DNA of 12,720 nucleotides. Source: Methanosarcinales archaeon. GTDB lineage: Archaea; Halobacteriota; Syntropharchaeia; Alkanophagales; Methanospirareceae. The position numbers were made by a program, and so were the translations under genes. The stretch spans positions 1 to 12,720 of the forward strand of contig JAODGV010000043.1 in the NCBI GenBank assembly GCA_025464425.1, read 5' to 3'. Positions within the stretch are counted from its first letter, which is position 1; every line of letters starts with the position of its first letter. Below the pieces are notes generated by a model, which saw only the letters and a program-made list of their open reading frames with translations, was not told the DNA's origin and searched no databases. Positions 6,819-12,720 of the stretch are shown here, one piece after another.

Positions 6819-8175
6819 TATGGCGGCAGAAGAGCGAGAAAAGATAATAAAAGAACTGATAAGTTCTGGCATCGAACGGGCGATAGCAGAGGAGATAGCG
6901 CGCGATTTCATTGTCTCTGAGTTGAGTAGTGTCAGTCGAGATGAGCTCTTAGCAGCAGGAGTCCCTGACCAGCATGCGGAGGATATACTCTGTATGCTCG
7001 GCATAGAAGTGGCGGGAGAAGTAAAGCCACTTGATATAGAGATGCAGGTGAACGCTACATCGCTACCCGAAAACCTGAAATCGGAATTGAAGAGCAAGCT
7101 GAGAGCTGTACGGAGGATGCTGACCAGAGATAAGTTGAATTCAATCCTGAACAGGGTGATTGCAGAGTATGAAGCGGCAAAAGTGGATCCACGAGAGGCT
7201 GTTGGTATCGTTGCCGCGCAGTCAATAGGGGAACCAGGTACACAGATGACGCTCAGAACGTTCCATTACGCAGGTGTCGGTGCCATATATATCACGCTTG
7301 GGCTACCAAGGATAATAGAGATAGTGGATGCGAGGAAGAAGCCATCAACACCGGCAATGAAGGTGAAGTTGCAGCCTGAATACGCTTCAGACCGGCATAA
7401 GGCTGAGAAGCTGGCAATGGAGATAGAGGAGACGCATATAAAGGATGTTTGCCGTGTGGAATCCTCGGCTGATGAGATGTGCATTCTGGTTAGCCTGAAT
7501 AACAGGGAATTAGAGAAGCGTGGGCTAACGCGTGAGGATGTAGAGGAGAAGCTAAAGAGCCTGAATATGCCTGTGGATATGGGAGAAGAGAAGATTAAAA
7601 TATATATAAAGAGTGATTCATATCACGAGCTGCTCAGGCTGGAAGAGCGGGTAGCGAAGATGCTGGTGAAGGGAATAGAGGGCATAAGGAGGGCGATAGT
7701 GCGTAAAGGAGAAGATGGTGAATACATGCTCTATACAGAAGGTTCGGCATTGAAGAAGGTGGCGAAGATAGAGGGTGTGGATTTCAGCCGAACGACGACG
7801 AATAACATAGCGGAGATAGCGGATGTCCTGGGCATAGAAGCTGCTCGTAATGCCATAATTGATGAGATGATAAGCACACTGGAGGAGCAGGGTTTAGATG
7901 TGGATGCCCGGCATGTGACATTAATAGCGGATGCGATGACGGTTGACGGAGAAGTGAAGCAGATAGGGCGGCATGGTCTTGCGGGTGGTAAGACTTCGGT
8001 ACTCTCAAGAGCTGCGTTTGAAGTTACGGTGGATAACCTGCTGGAGGCAGCCATACACGGGGAAGTGGATGAACTGAGAGGGGTAACGGAGAATGTCATT
8101 GTCGGTCAGCCGATAAGATTGGGCACAGGTGCTGTTGAATTAGTAGCAAAGAATTATGGTGAGTTGATGCGATGA
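6811..8175 (+). CDS. rpoA2: DNA-directed RNA polymerase subunit A'' (Rpo1C)
   Basis: This is the C-terminal part of the largest RNA polymerase subunit, which supplies the trigger loop and part of the jaw and clamp. Conserved blocks are DPREAVGIVAAQSIGEPGTQ, the trigger loop MTLRTFHYAGV with its histidine at residue 152, LGLPRIIEIVDARKKPSTP, TTTNNIAEIADVLGIEAARNAII, IGRHGLAGGKTSVLSRAAFEVT and ENVIVGQPIRLGTG. At up to 454 residues it is longer than the roughly 385-400 I expect, because about 80 N-terminal residues precede the usual LPxxLKxEL start. GTG 6811 (GAGAGGAG at 6793-6800) overlaps the rpoA' stop by 8 bases. ATG 6820, three codons later, is an equally plausible start with AGGTG at 6803-6807. 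There is no intein. Confidence 0.95.
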   Translation: MRSMAAEEREKIIKELISSGIERAIAEEIARDFIVSELSSVSRDELLAAGVPDQHAEDILCMLGIEVAGEVKPLDIEMQVNATSLPENLKSELKSKLRAVRRMLTRDKLNSILNRVIAEYEAAKVDPREAVGIVAAQSIGEPGTQMTLRTFHYAGVGAIYITLGLPRIIEIVDARKKPSTPAMKVKLQPEYASDRHKAEKLAMEIEETHIKDVCRVESSADEMCILVSLNNRELEKRGLTREDVEEKLKSLNMPVDMGEEKIKIYIKSDSYHELLRLEERVAKMLVKGIEGIRRAIVRKGEDGEYMLYTEGSALKKVAKIEGVDFSRTTTNNIAEIADVLGIEAARNAIIDEMISTLEEQGLDVDARHVTLIADAMTVDGEVKQIGRHGLAGGKTSVLSRAAFEVTVDNLLEAAIHGEVDELRGVTENVIVGQPIRLGTGAVELVAKNYGELMR

Positions 8176-8516
8176 CGCAGTCAAAGAAGATAGAACATTC
8201 TGAATTGATGCGGGAATTACAGAAGGTGATAAATGAGGGTAAAGTGGTACTGGGCGCGCGTGAGACGAAGAAGGCGTTGAAGCGCGGTGATGCAAAGCTC
8301 GTTATCTATGCCTCCAACTGCCCGGTAGAGTTGAGTATGGAGTTTAAAGAGCTGTGTGAGAAAGCGGGAGTACCCATCCACGAATATCATGCAAATAGTA
8401 TTGAACTTGGACTGACATGTGGTAAGCCTTATTCCGTGGCATCGTTATGCGTTCTTGACACGGGAGATACAGAAATCCTTCAAATTCTGGAATCGGCAAG
8501 GAGTGATGAGAAATGA
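8172..8516 (+). CDS. rpl30e: Large ribosomal subunit protein eL30 (L30e)
   Basis: The 114-residue product belongs to the archaeal/eukaryotic L30e/L7Ae RNA-binding fold found in the 50S subunit. Visible features are GKVVLGARETKKALKRGDAKLVIYASNCP near the N-terminus, then CEKAGVPIHEYHANSIELGLTCGKPYSVASLCVLDTGDTEIL, the family pattern of an L30e domain. Length is slightly above 100, as in other archaea. The start ATG overlaps the rpoA'' stop in an ATGA junction, with GGTGAG at 8159-8164 as ribosome binding site, so translation is likely coupled. It sits between rpoA'' and nusA, its standard place in euryarchaeal genomes. Confidence 0.95.
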   Translation: MTQSKKIEHSELMRELQKVINEGKVVLGARETKKALKRGDAKLVIYASNCPVELSMEFKELCEKAGVPIHEYHANSIELGLTCGKPYSVASLCVLDTGDTEILQILESARSDEK

Positions 8517-8935
8517 CAGTTAAATTCGATACTGAAGGAATAAGGTATATAGGTGTATTTGAGAGCCTTACGGGTGCGGATGTCAAAGATTGCATACTGG
8601 AGAACGACAGGGTGATAATGGTGGTGAAGAAGGGAGACATGGGGCTGGCGATAGGCAAAGGTGGTGCGAACATAAGCAAGGTGAAGAAGCTATTGAAGAA
8701 GGAGATAGAGGTGATAGAGCACTCTACCGACGTGCGGGAGTTCATAGTGAATCTCTTACGACCTGCGGAGGTGAAGAGTGTGGAACTCTCGATGAAGGAC
8801 AACAAGCGCTATGCATACGTGGAGGTACCGAATAAAGACAAAGGTATCGCAATAGGTAAGAAGGGTGAGAAGATAAAGCGGGTGAAGATACTGATGAAAC
8901 GGAATCAGGACATAGACAACGTGATCATCAAATAG
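8513..8935 (+). CDS. nusA: Archaeal NusA-type KH-domain RNA-binding protein
   Basis: The 140-residue product is the short archaeal NusA, which consists of two KH RNA-binding domains and lacks the N-terminal polymerase-binding and S1 domains of bacterial NusA. The KH signature loops are GKGG (residues 48-51, in GLAIGKGGANISKVKKLL) and GKKG (115-118, in GIAIGKKGEKIKRVKILM). It probably binds nascent RNA and affects transcription termination or elongation; direct evidence in archaea is limited. The start overlaps the rpl30e stop as ATGA. It lies between rpl30e and rps12, the usual archaeal order. Confidence 0.94.
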   Translation: MTVKFDTEGIRYIGVFESLTGADVKDCILENDRVIMVVKKGDMGLAIGKGGANISKVKKLLKKEIEVIEHSTDVREFIVNLLRPAEVKSVELSMKDNKRYAYVEVPNKDKGIAIGKKGEKIKRVKILMKRNQDIDNVIIK

Positions 8936-8970
8936 TTTTATTTATTCACTCTATCTATTAGGTAGTAGAG
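8936..8970 (+). promoter_or_regulatory. nusA-rps12 gap: TATA-like sequence and hairpin around the rps12 start
   Basis: This 35-base gap is AT-rich. GTTTTATTTATT at 8936-8947 could be a weak archaeal TATA box, or a T-rich pause or termination site after nusA. Positions 8949-8970 form an inverted repeat: CTCTA (8949-8953) and CTA (8955-8957) pair with TAG (8963-8965) and TAGAG (8966-8970), with one bulged base and a 5-base loop TTAGG. The hairpin ends right before the rps12 ATG and holds the only ribosome-binding-like AGG in its loop. A regulatory role is speculative. Confidence 0.35.
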
Positions 8971-9399
8971 ATGGGGAGAGGGCTATTCGCGGCGAGGAAA
9001 GCGAAGAAACTGAGGAAGAAGTTCCGCTGGCGAGATGCTGGATACGCCAGGCGGGCGTTGCAGATAGCGAAGAAGAAGGACCCGCTGGAAGGTGCACATA
9101 TGGCAAGGGCGATAGTGCTGGAGAAGGTGGGGATAGAGGCGAAGCAGCCCAACTCCGCGATAAGAAAGTGCGTTCGTGTGCAGTTGATCAAGAACGGTAA
9201 GCAGGTGACTGCGTTTTGTCCCGGTGATGGTGCAATAAAGTTCATAGACGAGCATGATGAAGTATTGATAGTGGGTATGGGCGGTAGGAAGGGCAGGTCG
9301 TACGGTGACCTCTCCGGTGTGAGGTTCAAGGTGGTCGCGGTAGCTGGTATATCTCTGAATGAACTGATAAAGGGCAGGAAAGAGAAGATAGTCAGGTAA
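8971..9399 (+). CDS. rps12: Small ribosomal subunit protein uS12
   Basis: The 142-residue product is a 30S decoding-centre protein. The universally conserved loops are KQPNSAIRKCVRVQLIKNGK (from residue 58) and AFCPGDGAIKFIDEHDEV (from 81, with PGDG at 84-87). The basic N-terminus RKKFRWRDAGYARR and the C-terminus SLNELIKGRKEKIVR are of the archaeal S12 type. The N-terminal tail is slightly shorter than the KLKxKRKK leader seen in many archaea. ATG 8971 follows AGG at 8960-8962 in a possible hairpin loop. rps7 follows after four bases. Confidence 0.96.
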   Translation: MGRGLFAARKAKKLRKKFRWRDAGYARRALQIAKKKDPLEGAHMARAIVLEKVGIEAKQPNSAIRKCVRVQLIKNGKQVTAFCPGDGAIKFIDEHDEVLIVGMGGRKGRSYGDLSGVRFKVVAVAGISLNELIKGRKEKIVR

Positions 9400-9403
9400 G
9401 CAA

Positions 9404-9967
9404 ATGCCATTCGATAAGATATTTGATAAGTGGGACATCAAAGAAGTGGAGATTACTGACATAGGCGTACGGAGGCATATATCGCTCAAACCGGTTTCGG
9501 TTTTACATAGCGGCGGCAGGCATGCGAAGCAGCAGTTCGAGCAGTCGAAGGTATGTATAGTCGAACGGCTGATAAACAAGATGATGCGTACAGAGAAGAA
9601 CACGGGCAAGAAGTTGAAGGCGTATAAGATAGTGAAGAACGCTTTTGAGCTGATATATCAGGATACCGGGCAGAATCCGGTTCAGGTACTCGTGGATGCG
9701 ATACAGAATGCGGGACCGAGGGAGGATACCATACGATTGAGGTTTGGTGGTATCCTGGTGCCGAAGCCAGTGGATGTGACGTCACAGCGTAAAGTGGACC
9801 AGGCATTGCTATTCATTGCACAGGGTGCACAGCGTTGCGCGTTCAGGAGCAAACGGAGTATAGAGCGATGCCTTGCAGATGAGATAATCAATGCTGCGAG
9901 GAATGCCAAGTGCTATTCGATAAGCAAGAAGGAAGAGAAGGAACGGATAGCCAAAGCGGCACGGTAA
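9404..9967 (+). CDS. rps7: Small ribosomal subunit protein uS7
   Basis: The 187-residue product is the primary 16S rRNA-binding protein of the 30S head. Conserved parts are TGQNPVQVLVDAIQNAGPREDT in the middle, DVTSQRKVDQALLFIAQGA, and SKRSIERCLADEIINAARNAKCYSISKKEE near the C-terminus. The length fits archaeal S7. It starts four bases after the rps12 stop, with AGGTAAG ahead of the ATG. Its stop (TAATG) overlaps the start of the ABC ATPase gene by one base. In many archaea the EF-2 gene follows here; it does not in this window. Confidence 0.96.
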   Translation: MPFDKIFDKWDIKEVEITDIGVRRHISLKPVSVLHSGGRHAKQQFEQSKVCIVERLINKMMRTEKNTGKKLKAYKIVKNAFELIYQDTGQNPVQVLVDAIQNAGPREDTIRLRFGGILVPKPVDVTSQRKVDQALLFIAQGAQRCAFRSKRSIERCLADEIINAARNAKCYSISKKEEKERIAKAAR

Positions 9968-10719
9968 TGGAAGATATAGTGCGGCTGGAGGATGTATGGG
10001 TTCACATTGATGGCATGGTGGTACTTGAAGCCGTCAATCTATCAATAAAGCAACATGACTTCCTGGGTATAATAGGACCAAATGGTGGTGGTAAGACCAC
10101 TCTCCTCAAGGTCATTCTCGGTTTATTGGCACCGAGTCGTGGACGGATAACCGTTTTTGGGCGTCACCCGTGTGAGGGCAGGAGGTTCGTGGGATACGTA
10201 CCACAAAATTGTGTATTTGACCGCGAGTTCCCGGTCAGCGTGCTGGATGTGGTGCTCATGGGACGACTTGGACGTTTGCGACCGCCGAGACGATACAGTG
10301 AAGAGGACATAAATATCGCATATGACGCCCTGGAAGCAGTGAAGATGCTCGAATACAGTGACCGGCAGATAGGTAAACTCTCAGGCGGGCAGCAGCAGCG
10401 AGTGTTCATTGCCCGGGCACTGGTGAGCCAGCCGAAGTTGCTGCTGCTCGATGAGCCGATGGCGAATGTGGATTCACATATGCAGAAGGAGCTCTACGAG
10501 CTATTTGAAGAGCTAAGAAAGCAGATGGCTATCGTGCTCGTTTCTCATGATATCAGTGCGGTCTCGATTTACGTGACAAAAATCGCATGTCTCAATCGCA
10601 GACTGTATTACCATAATACAAAAGAGATATTGAAGGAGGAGCTGGAAGCGACATACCAGTGCCCTGTTGATATTATCGCACATGGCGTGCCACATCGTGT
10701 GTTGCGTGCACACGACTAA
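9967..10719 (+). CDS. Metal (zinc/manganese-type) ABC transporter ATP-binding protein
   Basis: The 250-residue product is a complete ABC ATPase: Walker A GPNGGGKTT (37-45), Q-loop Q80 in GYVPQ, signature LSGGQQQR (138-145), Walker B LLLLDEP with D162 and catalytic E163, and H-loop H194 in VSHD. The FPVSVLDVVLMGRLGR block and the C-terminal pattern YQCPVDIIAHGVPHRVLRAHD are those of the ZnuC/MntB/TroB group, which powers import of zinc or manganese with a membrane permease and a lipoprotein binding protein. Neither partner gene is present here, so the metal cannot be named. ATG 9967 overlaps the rps7 TAA in a TAATG junction. The frame is open upstream to 9910, but that is an out-of-frame reading of rps7. 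It is probably co-transcribed with the ribosomal protein genes. Confidence 0.92.
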   Translation: MEDIVRLEDVWVHIDGMVVLEAVNLSIKQHDFLGIIGPNGGGKTTLLKVILGLLAPSRGRITVFGRHPCEGRRFVGYVPQNCVFDREFPVSVLDVVLMGRLGRLRPPRRYSEEDINIAYDALEAVKMLEYSDRQIGKLSGGQQQRVFIARALVSQPKLLLLDEPMANVDSHMQKELYELFEELRKQMAIVLVSHDISAVSIYVTKIACLNRRLYYHNTKEILKEELEATYQCPVDIIAHGVPHRVLRAHD

Positions 10720-11309
10720 GGAGCCACTATCCGGTACATATCCACGGGCATATTGATTTTATCCTTCTTATGGAACCAGAATCGTCTTTTCAGCTTGAAA
10801 GAAGCGGGGAAGCGAGTGACGGTGGCGGGCTGCACGAACTGTCTCAGGAACTGCTCACTGCCCGCATTATGTATGGAGTATACAACATGAGCGATCTCTA
10901 ATGCTTTCTTCAGGAATACCCGGTCCGCATGCCTGCTGGCTCGCTGAGCGCCAAAAGGGGGGTTCATCACGACGGTGTCGCACTTATCATGCACGGCTCG
11001 CACATCACAGATTATGAATTCCACAGCCACATCCAGCTTTTGGGAGTTCCTGCGTGCCACTTCCACCGCGTGACTGTCACGTTCTATGCCGACCGCACGT
11101 TTTGCACCCAGTAATTTCGCACCTATCGCCAGTATGCCGTTGCCCGAGCCGAGGTCGTAAACAACACGATTCGCTATATCACCATGAAGATAGGCGATAG
11201 TGAGTAGTTCGGCGGCTAATGCCGGCGGTGTGGAATATTGCTCCTCCACCACGGAAGGATGTTTTAGATCTTCCAGTTGCTCCAGCAGGAGCTCCAGTTC
11301 CTTCTTCAT
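10716..11309 (-). CDS. METTL5-like N6-adenine RNA methyltransferase
   Basis: The 197-residue product is a class I SAM-dependent methyltransferase. Residues 24-28 (QYSTP) match the substrate-binding EQYxTP motif of the METTL5 family. Motif I is DLGSGNG (52-58), acidic residues E76/D78 probably bind SAM ribose, and the catalytic NPPF (116-119) is of the type that methylates the exocyclic amine of adenine. Eukaryotic METTL5 makes m6A in 18S rRNA with the activator TRMT112. The archaeal homologue probably modifies 16S rRNA, but the target is inferred. A TRMT112 gene is not in this window. The stop overlaps the ABC ATPase stop on the opposite strand by four bases. The ribosome binding site is weak (GGGAAG just upstream). 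Confidence 0.9.
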   Translation of the reverse strand: MKKELELLLEQLEDLKHPSVVEEQYSTPPALAAELLTIAYLHGDIANRVVYDLGSGNGILAIGAKLLGAKRAVGIERDSHAVEVARRNSQKLDVAVEFIICDVRAVHDKCDTVVMNPPFGAQRASRHADRVFLKKALEIAHVVYSIHNAGSEQFLRQFVQPATVTRFPASFKLKRRFWFHKKDKINMPVDMYRIVAP

Positions 11310-11388
11310 TCTTCCCGCTCAGAAGTCAAGACCTGCATAATTAGAATGTGGGCACAGTTTTACATCAAACATTTAAGAATAATAAGAT
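11310..11388. promoter_or_regulatory. Divergent intergenic region between the methyltransferase and the mtaB-like gene
   Basis: This 79-base AT-rich gap must drive both divergent genes if each has its own promoter. For the plus strand, GTTTTACAT near 11358-11366 lies about 25-30 bases before ATG 11389. There is no ribosome binding site there (AATAAGAT precedes the ATG), so a leaderless transcript is plausible. For the minus strand, TAATTATG (the reverse complement of about 11336-11343) is 27-34 bases from its start codon. These TATA assignments are weak matches by eye. Confidence 0.35.
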
Positions 11389-12621
11389 ATGGATGTTTTT
11401 AGCCCGATCACCACGACGGGTGCGAAGGTGTGCATAGAAACCTTCGGCTGTACTGCCAATGCAGGAGATACGCATAAGATAAGGGCGATACTGAAGAGAA
11501 GTGGCGCGATACCTGTAGCAGATATCAATGAAGCGGATTACGTCATCGTGAATACATGCACAGTCACGGAGCGGACGGAATTGAACGTGGTGAAACGACT
11601 GAAGGAACTGAAGCGGAGTGGCAAACGAGTAATAGTTGCGGGCTGTATGGCTGCGGCACAGCCTGAGCTGGTGAAGCGCATCCTGGACGACGATACGGTC
11701 ATGATAACGCCAGATATGTTATATCCGGTTATGGATTTCGATTTTGAGTGTTCTGTGGTGGGTATAATACCGATAGCGATGGGCTGTCTAAGTAATTGCA
11801 CATATTGCATAACGAAACAGGCAAAGGGCAGCCTGAGAAGCCAGGATCCGGAGAGCATACGCAGAGCTCTCAGGTACGCGATTGCAAAAGGCGTTAAGGA
11901 AGTGAGAATCACCGCTCAGGACTGCGCAGCTTATGGATTTGACCATAAGCAGAAGTTACCGTGGCTGTTGAAGATGCTGACGGAATTGAAGGGTGAGTTC
12001 AGGATCCGCGTGGGCATGATGAACCCGTTCACACTCATCCGGATCATAGATGAGTTACTGGATGCTTTTGACTCCGATAAGGTATTCAAATTCTTCCATG
12101 TGCCTGTTCAGTCTGGTTCTGACAGAGTGCTGAACGATATGCGACGCAACTATAAAGTCGCGGATTTCATAGAGATAGTGCGAGCCATAAGGAGAAGATT
12201 CCCGTACTCTACCATCTGTACCGATTTCATCGTTGGTTATCCAACGGAGCGAGAGGAGGATTTCCTGGCTTCTCTGCGATTGCTCGAGGCAGTGAAGCCA
12301 GAGAAGGTGAATATTACGAGATTCTCACCGAGACCCGGTACGGAAGCATCAAAGCTGAAGGATATGCTGGCTCGGACAAAGAAAACGAGGTCACGAATAA
12401 TGGCTGATACCTACCACAGGATGGCACTTGCCATGAATAAGAGGCTGATAGGGCAGGAACTCCAGGTTCTTGCTACGGAACGTGGTAAGAAAGGCGGCGT
12501 GCTCGCACGTGATATGGCATATAGAACGGTGATATTAAAGGAGGAAGTGCCTCTCGGCTCGTTTCTGAATGCGCGTGTGATGGACGCAACGAGCACGTAC
12601 CTCGTCGCAAGCGCTGGGTAG
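11389..12621 (+). CDS. tRNA t6A37 methylthiotransferase (MtaB/CDKAL1 family)
   Basis: The 410-residue radical-SAM enzyme would convert N6-threonylcarbamoyladenosine at tRNA position 37 to its 2-methylthio form (ms2t6A). The N-terminal MTTase domain carries the auxiliary iron-sulfur cluster cysteines C21 (ETFGCTAN), C57 (NTCTV) and C86 (AGCMAA). The radical-SAM cysteines are C133, C137 and C140 in GCLSNCTYC. RITAQDCAAYGFD, HVPVQSGSDRVLNDMRRNY and TDFIVGYPTEREEDF are family motifs. The last 60 or so residues fit a TRAM RNA-binding domain. The stretch between C86 and C133 is 47 residues, shorter than the roughly 65-70 I expect. GCTAN rather than a MiaB-type motif, and GAYG-like CAAYGFD, favour the archaeal MtaB/CDKAL1 group over MiaB. 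The gene starts without a ribosome binding site. Confidence 0.92.
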   Translation: MDVFSPITTTGAKVCIETFGCTANAGDTHKIRAILKRSGAIPVADINEADYVIVNTCTVTERTELNVVKRLKELKRSGKRVIVAGCMAAAQPELVKRILDDDTVMITPDMLYPVMDFDFECSVVGIIPIAMGCLSNCTYCITKQAKGSLRSQDPESIRRALRYAIAKGVKEVRITAQDCAAYGFDHKQKLPWLLKMLTELKGEFRIRVGMMNPFTLIRIIDELLDAFDSDKVFKFFHVPVQSGSDRVLNDMRRNYKVADFIEIVRAIRRRFPYSTICTDFIVGYPTEREEDFLASLRLLEAVKPEKVNITRFSPRPGTEASKLKDMLARTKKTRSRIMADTYHRMALAMNKRLIGQELQVLATERGKKGGVLARDMAYRTVILKEEVPLGSFLNARVMDATSTYLVASAG

Positions 12622-12631
12622 TACCCTTGTA

Positions 12632-12720
12632 TCAACCGGAATAAATCACCACACTACCTTTGTTATTTGTAGAGGAATAAAACACAGATGCTTTTATCTG
12701 CCGTTCAGCCAGTAATTCGC
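12632..12720 (-). CDS. Possible 3' end of a minus-strand gene (partial)
   Basis: On the minus strand a frame is open from the right edge (complete codons from 12718) to a TGA at 12634-12632. It would encode about 28 residues ending in ASVFYSSTNNKGSVVIYSG, with codons resembling those of the neighbours (ATA for Ile, GGT, GTG). If real, this gene converges on the mtaB-like gene with a 10-base gap. I do not recognise the product, and 28 open codons can arise by chance. A competing reading is a plus-strand start at ATG 12688 (AGAGGA at 12671-12676 as a possible ribosome binding site), open for 11 codons to the edge. Only the sequence to the right can decide. Confidence 0.3.
   Translation of the reverse strand, partial: ELLAERQIKASVFYSSTNNKGSVVIYSG

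Noticed and set aside
6780..6830. Break between rpoA' and rpoA'' as a frameshift or pseudogene
   Set aside because: The split of the largest subunit at this point is the normal archaeal condition.
6543..7097. 184-codon open frame on the minus strand across the rpoA'/rpoA'' junction
   Set aside because: It is opposite two well-supported polymerase genes and its translation has no recognisable motif.
8983..9609. 208-codon open frame on the minus strand across rps12 and rps7
   Set aside because: It is a shadow of two universally conserved ribosomal protein genes; no family features are visible.
9910..9966. Upstream start of the ABC ATPase at 9910
   Set aside because: The added residues are an alternate-frame reading of the conserved rps7 C-terminus; ABC homology begins at MEDIVRLEDVWV from 9967.
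10929..11114. 61-codon plus-strand open frame inside the methyltransferase gene
   Set aside because: It is antisense to the SAM-binding and NPPF catalytic region, whose conservation explains the open frame.
1..12720. CRISPR array, transposase or other mobile element
   Set aside because: I saw no regularly spaced repeats, no transposase motifs and no terminal inverted repeats; all long stretches are accounted for by conserved genes.

Overview
This window is archaeal. It carries the conserved euryarchaeal RNA polymerase / small-ribosomal-protein cluster in the usual order: a tRNA-Lys gene, rpoH, split rpoB'' and rpoB', split rpoA' and rpoA'', rpl30e, nusA, rps12 and rps7. The B subunit split into B'' and B' is typical of methanogens, Archaeoglobales and haloarchaea, and unlike Thermococcales or Crenarchaeota, where B is one chain. 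Codon use is rich in ATA for Ile and AGG for Arg, and many starts have GGAGG- or GGTG-type ribosome binding sites. A methanogen-related lineage (for example ANME-1/Methanophagales-like) fits, but that placement is a guess.

Layout: positions 1-74 hold tRNA-Lys(UUU). From 92 to about 9967 runs a dense, all-plus-strand block of ten genes joined by overlaps or short gaps, coding for transcription and translation machinery. A zinc/manganese-type ABC transporter ATPase (9967-10719) overlaps the rps7 stop by one base, where EF-2, EF-1A and S10 would be expected. A METTL5-like N6-adenine methyltransferase (10716-11309, minus strand) converges on it with a 4-base overlap. After a 79-base divergent intergenic gap comes a radical-SAM tRNA methylthiotransferase of the MtaB/CDKAL1 family (11389-12621). 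The last 99 bases may hold the 3' end of a minus-strand gene.

The genes fit together as an information-processing neighbourhood: five RNA polymerase subunit genes, the archaeal NusA, three ribosomal proteins, and two RNA-modification enzymes. One of these, MtaB, acts in characterised systems on the same tRNA species encoded at the left edge.

The most unusual feature is in rpoA'. The protein is 1043 residues, against roughly 880-905 for its relatives as I recall them. The excess is a 160-codon insertion placed exactly at the second CxxC pair of the clamp zinc site. It is bordered by a 14-base imperfect direct repeat (11/14 identical, all mismatches at third codon positions). Its core (WGDVPG...RLI.FL...WVKKAEI) resembles a domain I recall from otherwise unrelated archaeal proteins, suggesting a mobile protein module inserted in the core of RNA polymerase. 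Other unusual points are a 32-base out-of-frame overlap at the rpoB''/rpoB' split that is one base away from a fused B subunit, an N-terminal helical extension on RpoA'', and a hairpin around the rps12 ribosome binding site.
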